Source of the DNA: Pogonophryne albipinna
Lineage: Eukaryota > Chordata > Actinopteri > Perciformes > Artedidraconidae
Reading direction: 5' to 3'
Length of the DNA: 64,000 nucleotides
Assembly (NCBI GenBank): GCA_028583405.1
Contig: CM053253.1
Span: forward strand, 677,013 to 741,012
Shown here in pieces: positions 54,517-64,000 of the stretch. The translations under genes were made by a program, and so were the position numbers. A model generated the notes under the pieces. That model saw only the letters and a list, made by a program, of their open reading frames with translations. It made no database searches and was not told the DNA's origin. Position 1 is the stretch's first letter, and each line of letters starts with the position of its first letter.

Positions 54517-56092
54517 CGGCTTCGTCTTCTTCTTCTTCTTCTCTCGGTTTTTTGGCGGATTGCAAACAGCTTGAAGGTGCATACCGCCGCCTCCGGAGTC
54601 GGCTTGACTCGGTTTGCATTTATAAAGAATGCACACATGTGTTTAATCGTTAATGTCAGATATGTACTAAGTAAATACATTTGTTCCTGCTCAAGATTAG
54701 ATTCAACTTTATTGTTATTGCACATATTACAGGTACTGAGACAACGAAATGCAGTTTAGCTTCTAACCAGGTGCAACAAGCAGTAAAGTGAAAAGTAATG
54801 GACACAATCTACAGAATAAAATATAGAATGAATTGAATGATGAATAAACAGTGAGGGGTATGAATACACTAGATATCAGCCTGAGAGCAGTATGAACAGT
54901 GTGTATGAATACACTAGATATCAGCCTGTGAGCAGTATGAACAGTGTGTATGAATACACTAGATATCAGCCTGTGAGCAGTATGAACAGTGTGTATGAAT
55001 ACACTAGATATCAGCCTGAGAGCAGTATGAACAGTGTGTATGAATACACTAGATATCAGCCTGTGAGCAGTATGAACAGTGTGTATGAATACACTAGATA
55101 TCAGCCTGTGAGCAGTATGAACAGTGTGTATGAATACACTAGATATCAGCCTGTGAGCAGTATGAACAGTGTGTATGAATACACTAGATATCAGCCTGTG
55201 AGCAGTATGAACAGTGTGTATGAATACACAGATATCAGCCTGTGAGCAGTATGAACAGTGTGTATGAATACACTAGATATCAGCCTGTGAGCAGTATGAA
55301 CAGTGTGTATGAATACACTAGATATCAGCCTGTGAGCAGTATGAACAGTGTGTATGAATACACAGATATCAGCCTGAGAGCAGTATGAACAGTGTGTATG
55401 AATACACAGATATCAGCCTGAGAGCAGTATGAACAGTGTGTATGAATACACTAGATATCAGCCTGAGAGCAGTATGAACAGTGTGTATGAATACACTAGA
55501 TATCAGCCTGTGAGCAGTATGAACAGTGTGTATGAATACACAGCAGCCTGTGAGCAGTATGAACAGTGTGTATGAATACACAGATATCAGCCTGTGAGCA
55601 GTATGAACAGTGTGTATGAATATGCTAAGATATATAAAGTATGAAACGGTAAGCAGTGCAAGTATAGTATAAAATATATAGATATTAATTTCATGATGAT
55701 AAACTTTGTGGAACAATGATGAAAAATGGGAATGGATGTGGCGACGTAAAACTGACACAAAACAACAACAAACTTTAGCCGAGCCAATTGGAGAGTTTCA
55801 TCAGCAGCACGGGGTGAAACCCACCAATGAGCGCTCAGCTCGAGATACCAGCGAGTCGTTTCCCATCAAGCATTTCGCTTCCGCAGCCCGTGGAGAGGAA
55901 CTGCGCCGCCTCGCCGCGCCTCGCTCTCAAGGCTGCGGGCGTCTTTGTCCCGCGAGATTTCAACGTCTCATGTAGGCGAGCCTCCAGAGCAAGTCGGACA
56001 AAATGACTAACCATCATGCAACGCACTAGCAAGACGTTGATCGCAATTGCGCAGGTCTGCGCAGGTCTCGCTTGTCTCAAACAAGCCTACTG
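54517..56092 (-). mobile_element. GAA-tailed retroposon, copy with expanded minisatellite
   Basis: Inverted relative to 39,434-40,315 and colinear with it: GAA tail (as CTTCTTCTTC at 54,523-54,541), GGTGGCGGTATGCACC-like 3' end, AATAAAGTTGAATC segment, then a 45-bp array, then the GC-rich part and the GGCTTGTTTGAGACAAGCGA start near 56,085. Nearly all of the length difference is the array. Confidence 0.7.
54889..55625. repeat. 45-bp minisatellite, about 17 units
   Basis: The unit reads GTGTGTATGAATACACTAGA then TATCAGCCTGTGAGCAGTAT then GAACA. Some units lose two or three bases (ACACAGATATC). As 45 is a multiple of three, one frame is open for 117 codons with a 15-residue repeat (MNSVYEYTRYQPVSS); this is repeat translation, not a protein. 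The sister retroposon at 39.9 kb has a single unit. Confidence 0.95.
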
Positions 56093-57109
56093 TGCTGCAC
56101 CGCATGCCTCCAATATTTTAATGTTTATTGCAAGTAAATCAGTTGTAGTTACATATCTTTTTAAAGCACGAGCTAGCTAAACACATATTAGCTTTACTTG
56201 ACCGGAGATATAGTGCAGTGATGAGTCTTATAACCCGTAAGTGAGTTAGCATTTTACAACTATTGGTTCCCTGGTCTCAGAGTCAATGGGATTTCTCCAT
56301 AGGATTTTGGAAAATAGCTTGAAATAAGATCTGTGGAAACGAACCTGCTTGATAAATGCACGTTTTGTTCAGCCGGATAATCTCCACATATCTACCCTAC
56401 TTTTATACTTTTCGAATCTTAAATCTAATGGCCAGAAGCAAAATGCTAACGTTATGCTATAAACGAACTACAGACCATGGATGTATAATAAGAACCTTTA
56501 GAACAATTACCTTTAGAAGTACACCAAAACATAACTGCTAACAATGTAAATGCTGTGTTGGATGAAGTGAATGTAAGAAAATGTTGAGTTAAATACTTTT
56601 GGCACTGTATATACAAAGCTTGGAAAAATGCCTATTGTGGCTGTCATACTTGCATACAGTGGCAACTAATAGTATTGTGAAGAAATGTCATGACAACCAT
56701 CTACAGACTGTTACTGCACGCTGATTGTTGTGGTCCTATTTAGGACAAAACGTTCAGAGCTGTCCTTGTTCCAGTCCGCCCCTGATTGATTAGTGCTTTA
56801 ACTCATAAATTACCCCCAATGTTAAAGCTTGTTGATGATATGTGAGATTGTAAATTGTCATGCATTCTAAAGTGTTCACTGTATTTTTTTCCTTCAACAG
56901 ATACCAAACCAAAGAAAGATCAAACAGCACTTTTAAGAGCCTTTTTCAATTTCTTCTCTTCTCCCTCCTCAGAGCTATATTCCCTACATTTCTTCCTGTC
57001 TTCTCCCCATTTTTACCATCTTCATCTCTGTCTCTTTACCACTTTCTCTTTTGTATTTATATGCACGCAAACACACACACACCTGTCCTGTGTGTGTTTT
57101 GATTTCTAG
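56093..57109. other. Spacer upstream of the KDZ-type gene
   Basis: No gene recognised. At 56,881-56,900 a pyrimidine tract ending CTTCAACAG could be an acceptor of a further 5' exon. 56,940-57,060 is TC-rich. Confidence 0.3.
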
Positions 57110-60100
57110 TTCCTGAAATGGCTGCTAAACAAGGCGAGGAACAGCTAGAAGACGCCATTTTCCTTGCCGATTTACTTTGTAAACAACTGAAGGTACATTT
57201 TTTTAATTTCAATTGTATTGGTTTTGTGCCCGATGTACTGATTAGGTTGATTGATTATGTGCTTGTAATTTTGTAATGCTTGTAAGTGAATAGGAATACA
57301 CTGGGAATGAAAAGCAGCTTGTTGTGGTAATGCATGACTACTTTATTGAAGGAGGAAGAAGACAGGGCCAGAGCAGCATCTAGCAGGAGCAGAATCCGCT
57401 GGGTAGGCAAAGATGCTCAGGGGCGTCCTCTAAAAAGGAGGAGCAGAAGTGGGGCAACCTGCCGACGTACTAAAGGTTTGTGCATGTATACAGGTATTCA
57501 TGATTAACATATCATTTTTGTTTTGATTGTTCGCAACATGATTGGTACAGCATGTTTCAGCTTAGAGAGGTATTGAACAAATATCTGTTATTCCGTCGTA
57601 CGTATAAAAATAGGCCATTGTAATAAATAGTTAGAGTTGGTTAGAACTGTTAGAACTATTTTAATGCATAACATTTGCCTGCGATTGCCTCCTGTTCTCT
57701 GTAATTATGATCTGTTATCAATATATCTATTATTATAATTATTATTTTTCAGCCAGAACTGTTGCCATTGACAGTCCAGTGACTGTGGAACCAGCTGGAG
57801 CAACCTCTGCAGTACCCCCTCAGCTTTTTGGTAGGATGACATTTACTATCATTGAAAGTTAGGAAATGTGTCAACATAACATCAAACGAATACGTGATGC
57901 AATATGAGTACGCTGTTGTGATGCTGAACATTTTCTTTTTTGTTTGTTTCCAGAAGATGAGATTCAGCAATTGCAGGAGCTTTTGGTTGATCAACCATCA
58001 ACCTCTTCCTCATGGTGCCTGCGCCAAAGTGCTGCCCAATTGGAGTGGCAAAAGGCAAGGTCCCATCACTTGGACAGCTTGCTGTCTTCAACTATGGTAC
58101 CGGAAAGGAGATCCTTCGCTGCAGAGAAAGCATGCCCCTTGAATGGTTGTGTCATGACTGTGACATTTCTAAACACAGCATACACACCCTTCATAACAGG
58201 GAGTCCTTCAATGAAGGATATTTCAAATGTATTCCCCTAACAATGTCACTAGTCAAGACAAATGACATGTTCACTTTGAGACACCAAGGTATTTCACTTA
58301 ACACAATTTAGCCCCAAGTGGTTATTTTATAACTTTCCTAATGTGCTGGTAGTTTAAGACATATTTTTAACCTCTCTTCACAGATCATCTTCTGCCCACT
58401 GGTAGGCCTTCACACTCGTGTAACCCTGAAGGTGTTACAGAGTCTATAGGCAGGCCTGTCATTTTCGTCTGCATTAATGGTATGATTTTAAGTGTTCTTT
58501 TTGTCACCCTAATACAGGTAATGAATGCGATTGTTTTTACTAAACTGTGTTTGTTATTAGGGCGTTATGATTTGCATCTCCCCAAGAGGGTGTGCAACAC
58601 ATGCCATTACGAATGGACACCTGATTGGGGACACCTCATTAGAAGCGGTTACTGGCCAGCTTCTGTGAACGGAGACACGTTATATCCCACGGATGTCTTC
58701 AAATCTTTTGAGGACCTGAAGACTGTGGCACCAGGTTTGTCCAGACAGGCCTTTTTACAGATGCTGGAACGGAGGACACAGCATTATGGGGGGGTAAGAT
58801 GACTTTCACTAAGTATTGCATAAGTAGAGGGCATTGTGAAAGGATGCATTTTATTTTGTGTAGATGAAATATGTTGATTGGAAATATGTTTATGTCAAAA
58901 TAACTAAATTGAAAAGCTTACAATGTTACTGAAAGTAGTTTAACTAGTGTTACATTAGAGCTAAAAACCTAGCACTGGTAGATGTAGGACATACTGTATA
59001 AGATCAAACATATCATAATCCAACTTTTGTTCTTTACTGAAGAACACAATTTGTATGATGAAAAACATTGTGCTCTTCTGTGGGAAAAAATGGGATTCTG
59101 TATTGTACTGTACTGTATAGAGTCATGGTGCATATGACAAAAGCTGAAATAATGTTCCTTCTCTTCCAGCATCTGCCAATCCTAACCTGACCTTCACTTT
59201 TCAGGATATCGTGTGTTAGGGATACTCCTAATAGCCCCCCTCTTGCCTCCAACCACTGTGAAAGTCTTCCTGTTTCCTCGTATTATTCTGACATGTGTAA
59301 GGTAACAATTTTGCTTCTCAAACTTCCAGACAGGAAAAATCCATGGAGATGTCTTCCAAAGAAGCTTTCTAGAGTATATGGCCTGCCAGTACGAGTGCCA
59401 GAAAATGACGTGTGAGGAACCCTTCTCATGCCCAGCTTGTACTCCCGAAATGTTGGCTGTGTCAGTGGATGGGAATAGGAAACAGTACCGTTTCCGACAG
59501 TCACAGAGGTACATCTTTTTTTGTATGTCAATTGAATTTAAGAAGTAGCCTATCAATGATGATAATAATGAATTGAATATTTATTTTTGAATTTAGGATC
59601 GATGAACCACTTTTTAAAGGGCCGTTCATCATGGAAGACTTGGCTGTCACAGACTTTGTTGACAAAGTCAGAACAAATGTAAAATGTGTAAGCACAACAT
59701 TTTTTTTCCTATCATTTTTCTAGCCTTTACTTGTTTTGAGAGTGTAACATTAAAATGTCTTTAATTGTAGACCCCAGGAAAAGGTACATGTGGTACCAGC
59801 CAGTGGTCAGCTGCTCGAGAGACAGCAAGAAGAGCCAGCAGGCTTGATGAAGAGGGGTTAGAGGTGGCTGTATGTAGACATGGAGTGCTACTGAAAGCTC
59901 TCAACATGTTCAGAGGAGAAATATTGCCTACCCTTCAAACGCAGTTTCAAGCTACAAACGTGTATTTTTATTGCACAGATATTGCTTGTAAACACTGGCC
60001 CTACCTCGAGAAAGTGGCAAAGACAATGCCAGAACTGCGACCTTTGCTGAGCATGCAACCGTTTCTCTCGGTCATGCATGCCAAGGCCCATTCCACAAAG

Positions 60101-62049
60101 TGTGAACTTATATTATTGTGATTGTAAGATTTTTTTTATTTATCTATGACATATAATATGTGTACTTGTTAGATTGTGTGGAGTGGGAGAAATTTGGAGG
60201 GTGCTGGTTCGACGGCCGGGAGTGAGATGGTGATGGTTGTGCCATCACAACTAAGTACATGACAAAATCAGGTATGTCCTCTTGTCATTAGACCAACATA
60301 ATTCTGTCTTGAAGTTATTATCCATCTCTTACTTTACTTTATCTTTGTCTTTGATGTAGTCTGTTTCAACAGTACTAGAGTTTTTATGAGTTGATTTCCA
60401 AATACCCAAGTTATATTATCTGCTTGTCAATTTTATTTTTAAAAACAGCTCGCAATGACATGTTGACTGTCCATGCAATGGGATGGAACAGACGGAAGCA
60501 GGAAAACCTTCATGTGGTGTTGGCCAAGAGATATGTCAAGGTAATTGGCCATGTAAGCATAGGCATGATAAAATTTGATTTGTAAGGCTAATGTGCAAAC
60601 CTGTCACAAACAAATAATTGTCCAAGCTGGTAAAGTGTTGGATACTGAGTGCTTGCGCAGGTCTGGAAAAGTTTGAATGATTAATTACTGTTTTCAAGAC
60701 ATGAAAAGTTATGGAAATTTGGGTGAAAATCTTGAAAATACATCTGTATCTGCAACATATTTTTTACAACAGACAATCACAATGTTGGAGGGTGAGACTC
60801 AAAAAATGAAGAACACCTGCGAAGAGCTTGGATGCCCTGAGGACAAAGTCCAACAATGGGTTAATGATGTTAGAGACTGGGCAACAAACGGTATGCTGTT
60901 TCCTAACTTGATAATATAACATTGTTATTTAACGTATAGTATTAACACCAATGTTTTCTTTGTTCTCAAACTGTGTTTCTTGTTATTTACCCAAGACAAC
61001 ACATCAGGCGACAATCAGTCTCTCCAGATGTCCATTGAGCAGCTATTTCTAGGGCTGTGCCAAAAGAAAGCTTGCCTCTATAGACAGACTGGTAAGTTAT
61101 TATTATTCAGTTGCAGTCATGTAAAAAAATTCCATTGAACATTGTTTCTGTAATCTTTTTTACAATTATGTCATATTGACAGCAATAAGATTCGGCAGTT
61201 GCGTCGCAAAAGGTTAAGGGAGGAAAAGACCAAACTCTTAGCGGCAATATGCCAGTACAACACCGGACAGCCTCCTGAAACAGAAATCCAGGAAGAAGAG
61301 GTGGAGAGAAGACTGTCTGCAGAACAGCAAACAACAGAATGTCTAATATGGCCATGGGAAGTGCAAAGTGATGGTAAGAGCTTCTCTTCTTTGTGTTTAT
61401 AGAATATGTTTATTTTCTGGCACTAAGCAAGACCTATAACACCAGCTTCCCAGTCAATGGACTATGACCGGTCACTTATCCTACTGGTGCATGTCTTGGT
61501 CGGTAATGGTATGCTTGCTGTTCCTCTCTCTTCAGAATCGGTGTCCATTTTGGCCCAAAAAAAAGTCTTCGATGCCTACATGGGCAAAAGGAGACTTGTG
61601 GAGGAGAGGGCCATAATTGTGAGGGAGATGAGGCAGCACTGCCTTTATCTGTGAAGTCAGGCTGACAAGATCAGGATGCAGATGCAACATGTGTCATGTG
61701 GAGGACATAGTGGTAAATTCCATGATACCATACCCAAATACTACTTAACATCCAAAGTGTGTACTAGTAACAAAAATGAGATGCCTTTTCACTATTCTAT
61801 TCTCTATGTTCTGCCCAAGACATGACTCAAGAAGGGAGAGATGGATTAGCTAGTCTTCTAAAGAAAAGACTTGCTGACGTGGACATACACATCCAGCATC
61901 TTTCATCGGCCTACAGCCTGGCAATCGGACCAAATGCCCCTCAATGGCCTGATGACTCTGTGGAGAACCATGACCAAGACAGTGACATCAGTGATGACAG
62001 TGAGGAAGACCCTGATGAGGACATCACACACACCCTACCCCCACCTTGA
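57110..62049 (+). pseudogene. KDZ/Zisupton-type transposase gene, about 14 exons, with CxC cysteine clusters
   Basis: Probable exons: 57,110-57,192 (ATG 57,118), 57,352-57,475, 57,753-57,830, 57,954-58,288, 58,384-58,479, 58,561-58,793, 59,330-59,508, 59,597-59,687, 59,774-~60,110, 60,173-60,290, 60,449-60,540, 60,773-60,890, 60,996-61,091, ~61,180-61,373, 61,536-61,712, 61,820-62,049; most have clean GT/AG ends and matching phases. Recognisable parts: cysteine cluster WLCHDCDISKHSIHTLHNRE; CNTCHYEWTPDWGH then SGYWPASVNGDTLYPTDVF and VAPGLSRQAFLQMLERRT (CxC-type domain); CPACTPEMLAVSVDGNRK (first catalytic Asp region); LDEEGLEVAVCRHGVLLKAL; VYFYCTDIACKHWPYLEKV; FLSVMHAKAHSTKCE; MLTVHAMGWNRRKQENLH; EELGCPEDKVQQWVNDV; acidic C-terminus. 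Lesions: frame jump in exon 4, frame jump near 60,230, TGA at 61,652. Confidence 0.75.
58012..58288 (+). pseudogene. CxC cysteine-cluster exon, reading frame shifted
   Basis: Upstream exons feed a frame that reads DEIQQLQELLVDQPSTSSSW and would end at a TAA at 58,238-58,240. The conserved sequence (GKVPSLGQLAVFNYGTGKE, CRESMPLEWLCHDCDIS, LHNRESFNEGYFKCIP) lies one frame over, open from about 57,991, and joins in phase with the next exon (DHLLPTGRPSHSC). So a one-base change lies between about 57,985 and 58,012, or translation starts at the ATG at 58,012 in a different transcript. Confidence 0.6.
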
Positions 62050-62200
62050 GGAAAGGACGCTGGGGCACAGCGCCTCTCTCCCCCACCCTACCCCCTCCTT
62101 GAGGAAAGGACGCTGGGGCACAGCTTCTCTCTCCCCCACCCTACCCCCTCCTTGAGGAAAGGACGCTGGGGTACAGCGCCTCTCTCTCCCACCCTACCCT
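62028..62200. repeat. 53-bp minisatellite at the 3' end of the KDZ gene, about 3 units
   Basis: Units of CCTACCCCCTCCTTGAGGAA then AGGACGCTGGGGCACAGC then CTCTCTCCCCCAC run in tandem; a partial unit follows. The gene's TGA stop (62,047-62,049) lies inside the first unit. Confidence 0.85.
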
Positions 62201-63490
62201 GAAGGACACTAGGGTGTACAGCAGGGGTGGCCAACCAGTTAGAGGTTGAGAGCCAATAATTTCCCTGCGTTACTGCAAAGAGCCACATCATACACATAGG
62301 CACATATGCTGGGTGTATGTCCCCCCCACCTCTCTCTCTTCCTTTCTGTGTGCTCCCTCAGTCTCTTCCTCTGTGTGCCACTCTCTCTCACACATAGAAC
62401 ATGAACATCTAAACATTTACAATAATTGACCCACACACTCGGACACACCCTCCCTCACACAGACACACATACCTCTGCTCAGTCAGAATTCTTGTTAATG
62501 TCACACACCATGATATTGACTGAAATGTACTTAACCTCTCCTACCAGTATTAAGACCAGAGGCCAGTTATCGTCAACCAATAACATTGTGTGCACTCTCA
62601 CACACAACCTCTCACTTCAAATAATGTGAAAAAAGTTGTTATCTTACTATGCATGTTGCTTCTTTGAACTAAGTGAACATTCTGGAATGAATTGCCTTGA
62701 ACAATCCTTAAAAATGTGGCTTGTGAGGAATATGTAAACGTTTGTATTTAAAACAAACCCATGACTAAGGTTGGTTCAAACATTGCTATGTATTGTATTT
62801 TAGTTAATTCTCCTCACATGATAACTATCTCAACCTTTACCTAACCCTCTGACTGACAGAAGCTCTGCTGACAGAGATGCACTTTCTCTATTTTTTATTT
62901 CTTTATCACAATTCACCTATTCGGGAGTCCTTCTGTGTCAGCAACCAGCTTTCCGTGAGCAGGCCCTCTCTCACACTCACACACACACCTACCTACAACT
63001 ACAAAGTGTTGCCGTTTAGGGTTGAAAACATTATATTGAGTTATTACGGTTTTATCTGAGTTATTATCTTCAGAAGCAGAACTCTCCCTTCACTGTCACA
63101 TTGCGAGTGCAGTAAAGCCTGCCTCCGGTGCTGCAGGATCTGCATTCTGATTGGCTAAATCACTGCTGTGTTGAAGACTCTGTAACGATTGGCCTGGAAC
63201 TTGTGTGTTGTTTACCCTTTGTGAACTGGGATACATATGCGCAAAAAAACACAAAATTAAAATTCTATATGAATTGAAGTTCACAAACCATGGTTTACGT
63301 GTCAACTCACTAATTTCTTTGTTGATGTTCACATATCTGTTATCTGATTAAATAAATGCTATTTTAGCCCACTTCCGTCCAACTGGACAGATGTTATCCA
63401 ATACCCATAGTCTGACAGGTATTCGCCTGGCTTTCTTAAAGTAAAACAGGTACACAAGTTCACAAAATACATTTATTGTCATGTTTCTCA
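62201..63490. other. Unassigned 3' flank with a hAT-like end
   Basis: CAGGGGTGGCCAACCAGTTAG at 62,222 is typical of a hAT end; no partner seen. 62,315-62,470 is CT/CA-rich simple sequence. No gene recognised. Confidence 0.4.
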
Positions 63491-63780
63491 CACTAGGAAT
63501 GTACCATTACAATAGCATTCGTCTACATATAAGAGGCAATGTAAGCTGTGTCCAAGTTCTGACACCCATGTGCAACATCTCAACTGGCTCATATCTTGTC
63601 TTATTAATGTTTCTCATAACTAATTGTATTAAAATAAACTAATTTTCCATCAACCAGCTTGTCACAGGAGTCTCAATGTTCGTCACACCCTCTGAATGTA
63701 CCATTACAACAGCATTCAGCTACATACAAGTGTGTCCAAGTTCCGACACCCTGTGCAACACCTCAACTGGCTCATATCAG
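63491..63780. repeat. Imperfect ~200-bp-spaced direct repeat
   Basis: GAATGTACCATTACAA, AGCATTC, CTACATA, GTGTCCAAGTTC and CAACTGGCTCATATC occur in the same order at 63,497-63,597 and 63,694-63,778. Confidence 0.7.
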
Positions 63781-64000
63781 AATCAGAAATCCTTTATTAG
63801 TCCCACAGTGGGGACATTTCCACTTGTTACAGCTAAAGTGGCATAGCATCTAAACAAAAACGGATGCATACCACAGAATAAGCTAACATATTAATTATAT
63901 TATCTATAATTATATTTAAAAACATTTTAGAAGGTCTCACGAAATACTTGAATGTAAATTAAAATGTGTGCAATGTGGTGATTGCTATGGGTGATTGACA
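63781..64000. mobile_element. Short retroposon fragment
   Basis: AGAATCAGAAATCCTTTATT followed by AGTCCCACAGTGGGGACATT is a common fish dispersed-repeat motif (probably the inverted 3' end of a LINE or SINE). The rest to the window end is AT-rich with no gene. Confidence 0.45.

Noticed and set aside
54892..55245. 117-codon frame with a 15-residue repeat (MNSVYEYTRYQPVSS)
   Set aside because: Produced by the 45-bp minisatellite; the sister retroposon has one unit and no frame.
54889..55625. Regularly spaced repeats resembling a CRISPR array
   Set aside because: Units are contiguous with no unique spacers, and the context is a eukaryotic retroposon.

Overview
The window looks like a repeat-rich stretch of a teleost fish nuclear genome. 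The evidence is the mix of element families (L2/CR1-group LINEs with an SGNH-esterase ORF1, a DIRS-type tyrosine-recombinase element, several hAT families, a Tc1-like relic, a gypsy-type LTR element primed by tRNA-Pro, and an intron-containing KDZ/Zisupton-type transposase), together with TGEKP-linked C2H2 zinc-finger exons. I see no bacterial operon, CRISPR array, rRNA or tRNA. No host protein-coding gene is complete. The best host sequences are two zinc-finger exons, a truncated PWWP first exon, and a few splice-flanked candidate exons.

Layout. (1) 1-1.7 kb: T2/Kolobok-like MITE remnant plus a 9-finger C2H2 terminal exon. (2) 1.7-8.2 kb: minisatellites, a decayed hAT exon, a decayed DIRS element on the minus strand. 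(3) 8.2-13.6 kb: the C-terminus of an I/Nimb-like LINE, split exactly by a 4.8 kb hAT-type insertion (8-bp target duplication) that itself carries several MITEs, including a large palindromic array. (4) 13.6-18.9 kb: MITEs nested in another copy of that array unit, plus LINE fragments. (5) 19.0-22.2 kb: a nearly full-length L2-like LINE with three lesions. (6) 23.0-33.1 kb: a three-level nest, in which an L2/CR1-like LINE contains a hAT element with an intact 697-aa transposase ORF, which contains a gypsy-type LTR element with identical-looking LTRs. (7) 33-36.9 kb: minus-strand LINE fragments and a hAT-like MITE holding a 228-bp TG array. (8) 36.9-39.4 kb: a second copy of the region-1 block, now with 17 fingers. 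(9) 39.4-46.6 kb: a minisatellite-bearing retroposon, LINE pieces, a Tc1 relic and a hAT MITE. (10) 46.9 kb: PWWP exon cut by a transposon. (11) 47-54.5 kb: nested TIR elements, a 3.9 kb element with ~460-bp inverted ends, and a foldback element. (12) 54.5-56.1 kb: an inverted copy of the region-9 retroposon with about 17 minisatellite units instead of one. (13) 57.1-62.05 kb: a multi-exon KDZ-type transposase gene with CxC cysteine clusters, carrying a frameshift and an in-frame stop. (14) 62-64 kb: minisatellite and unassigned repeats.

The most interesting candidate is the LTR element at 26.1-29.6 kb. Its ORF encodes a SCAN-like capsid, a zinc knuckle and a protease-like segment, then runs, where reverse transcriptase and integrase should be, into a basic stretch and a sequence that reads like the start of the HMG box of SSRP1. 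That looks like capture of a host transcript by a non-autonomous retroelement. The KDZ gene and the two-copy zinc-finger block are next. All family names rest on motifs recognised by eye; no database search was run.
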